Positions 51,459 through 58,384 of a stretch of DNA of 64,000 nucleotides are shown piece by piece (position 1 is the first letter of the stretch; every line of letters starts with the position of its first letter). The stretch spans positions 124,001 to 188,000 of the forward strand of contig NZ_CANLSU010000005.1 of assembly GCF_947493875.1 (NCBI RefSeq). Reading direction: 5' to 3'. The notes under the pieces were generated by a model. The model was not told the origin of the DNA. It did not search any database and saw only the letters and a list, made by a program, of their open reading frames with translations. The stretch is from an uncultured Marinococcus sp. (lineage in GTDB: Bacteria; Bacillota; Bacilli; Bacillales; Marinococcaceae). The position numbers and the translations under genes are program-made.

Positions 51459-51497
51459 AAGGACCAGGAGAGTTTGTAGCTCTCCTGGTCCTTCTTT
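51459..51497 (+). terminator. Terminator of the MurE-like gene
   Basis: AAGGACCAGGAGAG and CTCTCCTGGTCCTT form a perfect 14-bp stem around TTTGTAG. CTTTC follows. Confidence 0.88.
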
Positions 51498-51534
51498 CAT
51501 TAGTAAATAAAATTCTGAGGCAGAAACCCCCCCG

Positions 51535-51559
51535 GATTAAAAATTTATATTTCGGGAAA
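51535..51559 (+). promoter_or_regulatory. Possible sigma-B-type promoter of the DUF3892 gene
   Basis: GATTAA (51535-51540) and GGGAAA (51554-51559) are 13 bases apart, close to the general-stress consensus GTTTAA-N12-15-GGGTAT. They lie 37 bases before the start codon. Confidence 0.35.
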
Positions 51560-51595
51560 CACGCATAATATACGAATAATATAAGGAGGCTTTTC

Positions 51596-51886
51596 ATGGA
51601 TTATCAAATTACTGCCATTCATATAGGCGGCAGCCGGGAAAAGGAAGAGCACATTACGCATATACAGCTGGTGGACGGTACCGAGGAAACAATTGAAAAA
51701 GCGATCGCAAGCATTGATGAAGGCAAGGATTACTATTACCGCGTAGACGGCGGGGACAAGGTCCGCGTGGACACCGTCCATCCGGAAGACCCAAACACGC
51801 CGGCCTATCTCCGGACCCATCCGGATCAATCAACGACAGACAATTTGTTGAAGCTGCCGACATTTGACCCGACGTACACCCCGTAA
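51596..51886 (+). CDS. DUF3892 family small protein
   Basis: A 96-residue soluble protein. The pattern ITAIHIGGSREKEEHITHIQL, then a Lys/Ala-rich helix and YYYRVDGGDKVRVDTVHPED, fits the DUF3892 family of unknown function, which is common in bacilli. The C-terminal tail LRTHPDQSTTDNLLKLPTF is also typical. TAAGGAGGC precedes the ATG. It stands alone between two terminators with a possible sigma-B-type promoter, so a role in stress is a weak guess. Confidence 0.85.
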   Translation: MDYQITAIHIGGSREKEEHITHIQLVDGTEETIEKAIASIDEGKDYYYRVDGGDKVRVDTVHPEDPNTPAYLRTHPDQSTTDNLLKLPTFDPTYTP

Positions 51887-51893
51887 CCGCATT

Positions 51894-51929
51894 AAAGCAG
51901 CGTCCTCCTTCGGGAGAACGCTGCTTTTT
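51894..51929. terminator. Bidirectional terminator between the DUF3892 gene and the secreted-protein gene
   Basis: AAAGCAGCGTCCTCC and GGAGAACGCTGCTTT form a 15-bp stem with one mismatch and a stable TTCG tetraloop. A T-run follows on plus. Confidence 0.88.
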
Positions 51930-51933
51930 ACAT

Positions 51934-52362
51934 CTATAGCTCCTGTTCAAACGGATACAGTCCCTCTGCTTCAGCTTCATCGGCATAGTTGTTTAAAATT
52001 TCTTCAAGTATATCCTCTGCATCTTTTCCTTCTGCCTCAATACCGAGCGCCTGAGCGGCCTGGGTAATTTCTACTTCCCTTACGTCCGCCATCATCTGCG
52101 ACACATCTTCAGTAACATCCACGCCGTAAACGGCTGCTTTTTCCTTCCATTCCGACAGAAGCACTTCATCAATTACGGTCTGTTCATCCTTATCCTTAAT
52201 AGCTATGCCGTAACGCTCTGCTTTTTCCATTAAATCATTCTCCCGGATATCTGTGCCCATCCGTTCTATTTCGGCTTCACTTTTTTGCGCCGATACATTG
52301 GCCGGCAGGGCCACACTCGACAGTATACAGGCGGTAATGATGGCATACATCCATTTTTTCAT
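51934..52362 (-). CDS. Small secreted protein next to an OmpR-type two-component system
   Basis: A 142-residue protein with a clear signal peptide (MKKWMYAIITACILSSVALP, cleavage likely after NVSA). The mature part is highly acidic and helical, with two similar segments, MEKAERYGIAIKDKDEQTVIDE (read in part) and ITQAAQALGIEAEGKDAEDILEE, suggesting an internal duplication. I do not recognise a family. The frame begins at 52401; AAAGAGGTTGAAC fits the ATG at 52362. It follows the histidine kinase gene by 86 bases in the same direction and may be an accessory or target of that system. Confidence 0.75.
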   Translation of the reverse strand: MKKWMYAIITACILSSVALPANVSAQKSEAEIERMGTDIRENDLMEKAERYGIAIKDKDEQTVIDEVLLSEWKEKAAVYGVDVTEDVSQMMADVREVEITQAAQALGIEAEGKDAEDILEEILNNYADEAEAEGLYPFEQEL

Positions 52363-52448
52363 CAGTTCAACCTCTTTTTTATCCATAGAGTGAATTCTCA
52401 CTTCATCTTATAAGTGAAACATGTCAGGAAGAAGTCAGGCAGAGGGTT

Positions 52449-53924
52449 TTACATTACATCTGTTTGTTTTTCATGATTCGTTTCCTCGTCCGGGAAGTCC
52501 TGCGGCAGTTCAAATACAAACACTGTTTTTTCCGGCCGGCTCGACTGCAGATACAGATCACCGCCAAGCCCCTGGGCGATGAGTTTACTGAACGGCAGGC
52601 CGAGACCGAGGCCGTGCACGCTGTACTTTTTATTTTCTCCCCGGTAGAAGCGCTCAAACACCAGCAGCTGTTCCTCCTCGTCAATTCCCATACCGCTGTC
52701 TATTACTTCAATTGCCACCGTTTGATCGTCTTTTTCTCTACACTGAATAGTTAAAGTTCCTTCTTTATTCATTGCCTGGTTTGCGTTATTTAAAAGATTG
52801 ACCATAATCTGCTGAAAGCGCATGGGATCAGTATAAACCGCATGTGTCTGTTCGCCGTACAGCTTTTGGATATCCAGCCGGTCCGTGTCATTTGAAATCG
52901 ACCACTGGTGAATAACTTCGTTCAACAGCGACTCCAGCGTCAACGGCTGCATGTCTGTGGGCACACCCTGAGAGGAAAAGGTATTAAATTCCAGCAGGTC
53001 AGCGATCATGTTGCGCATTCTCCCCGTTTCAGCCAGCGTCACGCTCAGGAATTCCTTTGCCTCATCTCCCGTCACTACATCGTCTTTGACTGCCTGGACC
53101 ATCCCGCTGATGGAAGTAACCGGCGTTTTTAATTCATGCGTAACACCGGCAAGCAGCTCCGTCCGCATGCTCTCGAGCTGGCCCAGCCTCGTAGTCATAT
53201 CATTAAAGCCGGTAACCAGTTCATCAACCTCCCGTTCCTTCGCTTCAGTATCGATGCGTATCGCGTACTTTTCCTCTTTCACACGCTGAAAGGCTTCAGC
53301 AATCTGCTTGATCGGGCGCAGCATCCGCTTGGAAAGGATGTAAATTGTAAGCCATCCCAATATGGCCAGGCTCACCAGCAGAATGCCGACCAATTGGTAC
53401 TGGCCGCCAACTTTAATTAATGAATCAGCCGGCTGGACAATGACCACCCATCCTTCAAAGGAACCGTTGTCGTTCTGGATACGTGATTTTACCAGGTACT
53501 GCTCCAGACTCCCCTGCTGCACCTTCACCGTCTGCGGGCCGGACTCGAGAAATGAATCCGGAAATACAACGGGATCCTGATAGAGGGAATTTCCGAACAA
53601 CGAGTTGGACACGATGTTTCCGTTATTATCCACGACATAAACAAGCGGCTCTGTTTCAATATCGAATGCCTGCTGGCGCTCGCGCACGTAGGCGGCAAGA
53701 TCGGCATTTAAGCCAATCGAATTATCTTCTGCACCTGCTAAATCCTCTGAAATTTCATCCGCCAGAAACGAGGTAACATTCAGTCCCCGTTCAAGATTGT
53801 AGGAGCGGAGCCAGAAAAATGAAATCAGGCCAACGATAATTAAACCGATGCACAGCGTAATAAAATAGCGTGTCGTCCAGTAGCGGAGCAGCGAAACTTT
53901 TTTATCTTTATTCCTCTTTAACAC
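52449..53924 (-). CDS. Sensor histidine kinase with HAMP domain, EnvZ/PhoR-like class
   Basis: A 491-residue membrane kinase. Two transmembrane helices (YFITLCIGLIIVGLISFFWL and VGILLVSLAILGWLTIYIL) flank an extracytoplasmic domain of about 130 residues. A HAMP domain (RMLRPIKQIAEAFQRV) and the HisKA motif THELKTPVTSISGMVQ follow. The HATPase boxes are NLLNNANQAM, DSGMGIDEEE and GLGLGLPFSK. The GTG start overlaps the end of the response regulator gene by 17 bases; the ribosome binding site is weak (GGGG, 10 bases). The signal is unknown. The co-directional small secreted protein gene suggests envelope sensing. Confidence 0.9.
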   Translation of the reverse strand: MLKRNKDKKVSLLRYWTTRYFITLCIGLIIVGLISFFWLRSYNLERGLNVTSFLADEISEDLAGAEDNSIGLNADLAAYVRERQQAFDIETEPLVYVVDNNGNIVSNSLFGNSLYQDPVVFPDSFLESGPQTVKVQQGSLEQYLVKSRIQNDNGSFEGWVVIVQPADSLIKVGGQYQLVGILLVSLAILGWLTIYILSKRMLRPIKQIAEAFQRVKEEKYAIRIDTEAKEREVDELVTGFNDMTTRLGQLESMRTELLAGVTHELKTPVTSISGMVQAVKDDVVTGDEAKEFLSVTLAETGRMRNMIADLLEFNTFSSQGVPTDMQPLTLESLLNEVIHQWSISNDTDRLDIQKLYGEQTHAVYTDPMRFQQIMVNLLNNANQAMNKEGTLTIQCREKDDQTVAIEVIDSGMGIDEEEQLLVFERFYRGENKKYSVHGLGLGLPFSKLIAQGLGGDLYLQSSRPEKTVFVFELPQDFPDEETNHEKQTDVM

Positions 53925-54606
53925 TGAGCTGATACCCCACTCCCCGGAGCGTTCTGATTTCTCCTTCTTCCACCGGCCAGTTTTTCAGCGACCGGCGGAT
54001 CCGCTTGATGGCCAGGTCCACTGCGCGGTCGCTCCCTTCGTAATCGATGCCCCATACATGGGAAATCAGCTGCTCCCGGTCAAAGAACTGATTTGGATGA
54101 TTGCCCAGAAAAATAAGCAATGAGAGGTCCCGCGGTGTCAGGTCCAGCTGCAGGCCGTTCAGTGTCACGGCGTACGCCTTTTCATCAATGACCAGGCTGC
54201 CGAATCGTTTAAGGTACTGCTCCTCTTCCGCTGAAGAAGCTGTTTTACCGCTGCGCCGAAGTACAGCCTGGACGCGGGCCACCACTTCATCTCCTTCAAA
54301 CGGCTTCGGAATGTAGTCGTCCGCCCCGCCGTCGAATCCTTTTAAACGATAGTCCACATCTCCGAGAGCAGTCAGCATTATACACGGGCAGTCGCTCGTG
54401 TTCCGGATATGTTCAAGCACCGCCCAGCCGTCCCGGCCCGGAAGCATGACATCAATTAAGGCCAAATCAAATGCTCCGCGGTCGAACGTCTCCACGGCTT
54501 CGTTTCCTTCATATATTTGAGTCACTTCAAAGCCCGCCTTCTGAAGATAGGCCCGAAGCACCTGACTGATTGATGTTTCGTCTTCAATTACAAGAATCGA
54601 GCTCAT
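53908..54606 (-). CDS. OmpR/PhoB-family response regulator
   Basis: A 232-residue regulator. The receiver has EDETSISQVLRAYLQ, the phospho-acceptor Asp in LALIDVMLPGRDG, the conserved Thr/Ser in CIMLTALG and Lys in DDYIPKPF. The C-terminal winged helix shows LTPRDLSLLIFLGNHPNQFF, REQLISHVWGIDYEGSDRAVD (in parts) and RTLRGVGYQL. AGAAAGGAGAGAG precedes the ATG. It is the first gene of a regulator-kinase-(secreted protein) unit. Confidence 0.93.
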   Translation of the reverse strand: MSSILVIEDETSISQVLRAYLQKAGFEVTQIYEGNEAVETFDRGAFDLALIDVMLPGRDGWAVLEHIRNTSDCPCIMLTALGDVDYRLKGFDGGADDYIPKPFEGDEVVARVQAVLRRSGKTASSAEEEQYLKRFGSLVIDEKAYAVTLNGLQLDLTPRDLSLLIFLGNHPNQFFDREQLISHVWGIDYEGSDRAVDLAIKRIRRSLKNWPVEEGEIRTLRGVGYQLSVKEE

Positions 54607-54689
54607 AGATGCTCTCTCCTTTCTCTATGTACTTTCATTATAAATCAACGAAGCGCAGGAACAAACGGGTTTTCCCTGCGGTCCGGTAC

Positions 54690-54955
54690 AAAAAAAAGAC
54701 CCTCGCGGGGGAACGAGGGCGTACAGCTATATGAATCTAGGGGGTAATTCCATGAAGAGTGCACTACCCGAGTGAGTGCAGCTCTTAAGCCGAGCAATAA
54801 TACCCAGCTAAAACACAATTGGATTGTTTGCATAGGGCCATCGTATCCACATGGCTTTTCGGCTTCTTCTGCAGTTACAGGACGATCAATCGTTGTTCTA
54901 GGGGGGTCAACATATTTAAGGTCCTGGTAACCAGTAAGCTGCATATCCTCACCTT
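54690..54955 (-). ncRNA. Candidate structured RNA with C-rich hairpin loops and a strong terminator
   Basis: On the minus strand a stem CCCTCG/CGAGGG with loop TTCCCCCG is followed by eight T (54690-54720). Upstream are GAAT/ATTC with loop TACCCCCTAG (54733-54750), an 11-bp two-part stem AAGAG-TGCACT (54755-54786), a long-range pair AAGCCGA/TCGGCTT (54787-54793 with 54859-54865), and GTTG/CAAC with loop ACCCCCCTAGAA near 54890-54910. An outer stem (CTGCAG.TTAC.AGGAC near 54870-54884 with its partner near 54921-54943) closes the 5' block. A 99-codon frame (ATG at 54944, AAGGTGAGG in front, hydrophobic segment LCFSWVLLLGLRAAL) runs through the locus but past the terminator. It may be chance or a small membrane protein. 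No firm promoter was found. Confidence 0.4.
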
Positions 54956-55209
54956 TTCTTCAAGTGTGCCAGCCATTTGTTGCACTTTCCCTTTCGACAA
55001 TGCAGCAAATATAGGGCGGAAGAAAATGATGATTCGATGCCGTTTACGTGGCAACTGTATCAGAAGCCGGCTTTCACTCCGCTTTCTAAGAAGTTAATCA
55101 TGGTGCGGCGCGGAAGTGTTATAAGCCGTGGCGGCCTCTACATTTATTACTATAAGTGGTTTGTGTGTCAGCAAAATGTCAAAAGAAAATTTTTTATAAA
55201 AAAAGTGGA

Positions 55210-55311
55210 GACATGCTGCCCAGACGCTTCAACCGGCTGGCGTAAGCCTGAGAGGAATCGTCGCAGACGATGACCTCAGGATGAAGCCAACGGCTTGAAC
55301 GGCTGCATGTC
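55210..55311. repeat. 102-base imperfect hairpin (structured RNA or palindromic element)
   Basis: GACATGCTGCC and GGCTGCATGTC close the structure with one mismatch. Inside, CTTCAACCGGCTGGC pairs imperfectly with GCCAACGGCTTGAAC, then CCTGAG with CTCAGG, and ATCGTC with GACGAT around GCA. On the minus strand seven T follow four bases after the outer stem and its TCCA. Function unknown. Confidence 0.5.
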
Positions 55312-55572
55312 GAAACTGGATTCGAAAAACGCCCATCTATTTACAGGAGTCTCTAATCACAACGCGGAACGGACCGCAGCCGGTAACATTTGGAGCTGGA
55401 CAATTAAAAAAAGTGTAGGCATGCTTTATAGAAGTTCGATAGGCAGCAATGCCTCCCTTTTCCCGTTTTCTATACCTTTACTATATCCTATAATAGGGTG
55501 GTCCGCCGGTCGTATTTCCGCTGAAGCCGGAAAAAATTTACGTACGGATTTTCATAAACATTCACACAGGAA

Positions 55573-55601
55573 TTGCAAAGCATTCTGCTCTTTGTCATAT
55601 T
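55573..55601 (+). promoter_or_regulatory. Candidate sigma-A promoter of manA
   Basis: TTGCAA (55573-55578) and CATATT (55596-55601) are 17 bases apart, 36 bases before the manA start. Confidence 0.5.
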
Positions 55602-55637
55602 AAATAAGAGAGACACAACTATAAACGGAGGCTGAAC

Positions 55638-56606
55638 ATGGATCAATTTATCTTTTTTCAACCAATCTTTCAGGAACGCATCTGGGGAGGCGATAAACTA
55701 CATACTCATTTTCATTACGATATCCCGTCGGCCTCGACTGGGGAGGCCTGGGTCTTTGCCGCCCACCAGAACGGTTCAAGCGTCGTAGCAAATGGCTCTT
55801 ATGCGGGCAAAACGCTCATGGACCTCTGGCAGGATAAACGGGAGTGGTTCGGTTCGTTAAAAGGCGACCGTTTCCCACTGCTGACCAAAATTCTTGATGC
55901 GGCCAGGGATCTTTCCGTACAGGTACATCCAGACAACCAGTACGCCGCTGCTAACGAAAACGGCGAATACGGCAAGACCGAATGCTGGTACGTGATTGAC
56001 TGCGATGAAGACGCGGAGCTAGTAATCGGGCACAACGCCGACAGCCGATCGGAGGCTACAGAGCTTATTGCTGCCGGCGAATGGGACGCCTTTTTACGGA
56101 AAGTACCGGTAAAACCCGGTGATTTTGTTTACGTACCGAGCGGCACGATGCACGCCATTGGCGAGAGCGTGCTCATTCTGGAAACCCAGCAGAACTCGGA
56201 CGTCACCTACCGCGTCTATGACTACGACCGGACCGATAATGAAGGGAACAAGCGGGAGCTTCATCTGCAGCAGGCCCTCGACGTGACTCATTTCCCTCAT
56301 GAAGATGCGAAAGTGGAACCCTCCGTCGAATCCGACGGCGAGGCAGAAGTCACCACCTTTGTGGAGGAAGACTACTTTTCCGTCTACAAATGGGAGGTGC
56401 ACGGCACAGCTTCGTTTACGTGCGAAGCACCGTTTCTGCTCTGCAGCGTTATTGAAGGCAGCGGAACGGTCGATAATCTGACCGACAGCGCCCCAATTCA
56501 AAAAGGGGACCATTTCCTCGTCCCGAATCACGTAACCGATTTTACGATCGATGGCCATGTGACCTGCATTGTGTCCCATCCGAATGCTTCCCTTCACTCC
56601 TCCTAA
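55638..56606 (+). CDS. manA: Mannose-6-phosphate isomerase, class I
   Basis: A 322-residue zinc enzyme interconverting mannose 6-phosphate and fructose 6-phosphate. Metal ligands can be read in LSVQVHPDNQYA (Gln and His), KTECWYVIDC (Glu) and VPSGTMHAIGE (His). The short length is that of the Bacillus-type enzymes (about 315 residues) rather than the 390-residue enterobacterial form. The C-terminal cupin part (GSGTVDNL, KGDHFLVPNHV) is present. AAACGGAGGC precedes the ATG. It is monocistronic. Without a phosphotransferase gene nearby, the role may be provision of mannose for glycans as much as mannose use. Confidence 0.93.
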   Translation: MDQFIFFQPIFQERIWGGDKLHTHFHYDIPSASTGEAWVFAAHQNGSSVVANGSYAGKTLMDLWQDKREWFGSLKGDRFPLLTKILDAARDLSVQVHPDNQYAAANENGEYGKTECWYVIDCDEDAELVIGHNADSRSEATELIAAGEWDAFLRKVPVKPGDFVYVPSGTMHAIGESVLILETQQNSDVTYRVYDYDRTDNEGNKRELHLQQALDVTHFPHEDAKVEPSVESDGEAEVTTFVEEDYFSVYKWEVHGTASFTCEAPFLLCSVIEGSGTVDNLTDSAPIQKGDHFLVPNHVTDFTIDGHVTCIVSHPNASLHSS

Positions 56607-56612
56607 ATACAG

Positions 56613-56646
56613 AAAACCACCTTCTGCACGGCAGAGGGTGGTTTTG
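56613..56646 (+). terminator. Terminator of manA
   Basis: AAAACCACC pairs with GGTGGTTTT and an inner TTCTGC/GCAGA continues the stem around ACG. TGTTAT follows. Confidence 0.8.
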
Positions 56647-56682
56647 TTATACTATAAAAAAACAAAGATTGGCGGCGGTACG

Positions 56683-57285
56683 ATGAACATCTTTCCTCTA
56701 TTGTATACTCCGATCATGCAGCCGGTGGAAAATCAGTTTCTTTATGCCCTCCGGCAGAAGCATATTCCCTCTCTCTCCGGCCATGTTCTCGAGATCGGCT
56801 CCGGCCCCGGCGCAAATTTTCCTTACTACAGGGCAGCCACCAAAGTAACTGCCATCGAGCCAAATGACCGAATGCGCCTGCTGTCTCTGCCGGCGCAGCT
56901 GCACGCACAGGTTCCTATCCGTACGCTCGGCTCTTCGGCTGAACGGCTGCCCTTCGAGGACAACACCTTTGACAGTCTTGCCTGTACACTCGTGCTCTGT
57001 TCTGTAGGCGATCCTCTCCGGGTGCTGCAGGAGTTAAAACGAGTATGTAAACCAGGCGCCGAAGCCTACTTTCTCGAGCACGTCCAGATGCCACAACCCG
57101 CCGCAGCCAAGCTGCAGCACAATATAACGCCGGTATGGAAGCATTTTTGCGACGGCTGCCACCTCGACCGGCCCACCCGTTCATACATTGAACAGGCCGG
57201 ATGGAGCATCACTGGAACCGACAGTTATTTTCAGGGATTTTTACTATCCATGCAGGCGGTTCTTCCTTCAGAACCGTCATCCTAA
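56683..57285 (+). CDS. Class I SAM-dependent methyltransferase
   Basis: A 200-residue protein with the SAM-binding motif I VLEIGSGPGANFPYY (about 34-48). An acidic residue in AIEPNDRM follows motif I, a post-motif region PFEDNTFDSLACTLVLCSV follows, and KRVCKPGAEAYFLEHV corresponds to motif III. It belongs to the UbiE/methyltransferase type 11 group; the acceptor is unknown. The frame is open from 56569, but the terminator of manA and a GGCGG site place the start at the ATG at 56683. Its stop codon overlaps the convergent chrA-type gene by 9 bases. Confidence 0.85.
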   Translation: MNIFPLLYTPIMQPVENQFLYALRQKHIPSLSGHVLEIGSGPGANFPYYRAATKVTAIEPNDRMRLLSLPAQLHAQVPIRTLGSSAERLPFEDNTFDSLACTLVLCSVGDPLRVLQELKRVCKPGAEAYFLEHVQMPQPAAAKLQHNITPVWKHFCDGCHLDRPTRSYIEQAGWSITGTDSYFQGFLLSMQAVLPSEPSS

Positions 57286-57807
57286 AAACAAAATGCCGTA
57301 GATGATCGCAAGCACAATGACCAGCGCGGGATGCAGCTTCGTCTTTTCAAGCAGCAGGTAGCTTGCCACCAGCATGCCGGCTGTCTGCCAGCCGCCCGCA
57401 CCCTCCCAGGCACTGGTGAAAAACTGCAGCGTTAATATGCCGAGCAGGACCCCGATGACCGGACGCACGTAGGCAGTCAGCCGTTTTACCTTCGGGGAAT
57501 TCCGGTATTTGTATAAAAAGCCCATAAGGACAATCATTAAAATTAATGACGGGGCAACGGTCGCAAACAGACCGGCAGCAAGCCCCGGCCAGCCGGCAAC
57601 TTCATACCCGATGTAGCCGGCCATTTTTGTGGCAATCGGCCCCGGCAGGGCGTTGCTGATGGCCAGCACTTCACTGAATTCACTCACGCTCATCCATTCG
57701 TACCGGTTCACAACTTCGTGCTGAATAAGCGGAATAGACGCCGGCCCGCCTCCATAACCGAGAATCCCCGGGATAAAAAACGCCATAAAAACCTCTAAGT
57801 AAATCAC
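57277..57807 (-). CDS. ChrA family half-size transporter (C-terminal-half equivalent)
   Basis: A 176-residue membrane protein with about five to six hydrophobic segments and the family motif ILGYGGGPASIPLIQHEVV followed by SNALPGPIATKMAGYIGY. It corresponds to one half of the 400-residue chromate ion transporter ChrA. Pairs of such half-size proteins (YwrA and YwrB in B. subtilis) act together. The GTG start overlaps the previous gene by 4 bases (GTGA). Chromate efflux is the family function; the operon context with an amidase and a gamma-glutamyltransferase hints at another anion. It is the last gene of the operon. Confidence 0.9.
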   Translation of the reverse strand: MIYLEVFMAFFIPGILGYGGGPASIPLIQHEVVNRYEWMSVSEFSEVLAISNALPGPIATKMAGYIGYEVAGWPGLAAGLFATVAPSLILMIVLMGFLYKYRNSPKVKRLTAYVRPVIGVLLGILTLQFFTSAWEGAGGWQTAGMLVASYLLLEKTKLHPALVIVLAIIYGILFLG

Positions 57808-58361
57808 GTGGAGGTGTCCTCCTCTCGTTTAGCCGGATCCTTCTGCACCAGTGCTGCAATCAGAAGCACGGCAATGACGATTGCGGGATGCACTCCGAGC
57901 ACACCAAGCACCACAGCGGCCCCAATGATAAATGCAATCGTCTTTACCCATCCCAGGTCGCCGCCGGATTTTTTAATAAATCCCCAGGTCAGCACCCCCA
58001 TCAGCACCGTCACTACAGGCAGCACTCCGTTTGCCAGGCCGCTCACCCATGAAGCGTCCCGGTACTGGGACAGGATGCTGAAAAACAAAATCATTAACAA
58101 CGCCGTCGGGGCGACGATCGCCGTCACTCCGTTCAGTGCCCCAAGAATGCCGCCGCGGCTGTAGCCGATATAACCGGCAAGCTTGGTGACGATCGGTCCC
58201 GGCAGCGTATTGGCAATCGCGAGTGTATCGCCGAACTCCTCGTCGGTCATCCAGTTATAGTGCTCCACCACTTCTTTTTGCACAAGTGGAATCGACGCCG
58301 GGCCTCCCCCATAGCCAAAAATGCCAACCCGGAAGAAGGCCAGAAAAATTTTCCACTGCAT
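57804..58361 (-). CDS. ChrA family half-size transporter (N-terminal-half equivalent)
   Basis: A 185-residue membrane protein similar to its downstream neighbour. IFGYGGGPASIPLVQKEVV and ANTLPGPIVTKLAGYIGYSRGG are the family motifs. A charged C-terminal tail (KDPAKREEDTST) is cytoplasmic. The pair lies antiparallel in the membrane according to what is known of short-chain ChrA proteins. GAGGTGGAAG fits the ATG at 58361; a GTG three codons upstream is in frame. The preceding gamma-glutamyltransferase gene ends 23 bases upstream. Confidence 0.9.
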   Translation of the reverse strand: MQWKIFLAFFRVGIFGYGGGPASIPLVQKEVVEHYNWMTDEEFGDTLAIANTLPGPIVTKLAGYIGYSRGGILGALNGVTAIVAPTALLMILFFSILSQYRDASWVSGLANGVLPVVTVLMGVLTWGFIKKSGGDLGWVKTIAFIIGAAVVLGVLGVHPAIVIAVLLIAALVQKDPAKREEDTST

Positions 58362-58384
58362 CACTTCCACCTCTTCTTTTTTTA

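Larger units (their letters stand above)
54607..55637. other. About 1 kb without a convincing protein gene, rich in predicted RNA structure
   Basis: Short frames on both strands show no recognisable protein. Two structured blocks are visible: a candidate non-coding RNA on minus (54690-54955) and a 102-base imperfect hairpin (55210-55311). The remainder is AT-rich. The manA promoter lies at the right end. No insertion sequence termini were found. Confidence 0.6.

Noticed and set aside
54819-55273. Two short plus-strand frames of 92 and 98 codons
   Set aside because: No proper ribosome binding site or recognisable sequence; they overlap structured, non-coding-looking DNA.
55200-55400. Known riboswitch (purine, TPP, cobalamin, c-di-GMP, M-box) before manA
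   Set aside because: Fragments such as GGAGTCTCTA resemble the purine class, but the remaining core bases and junction do not fit any class I know.
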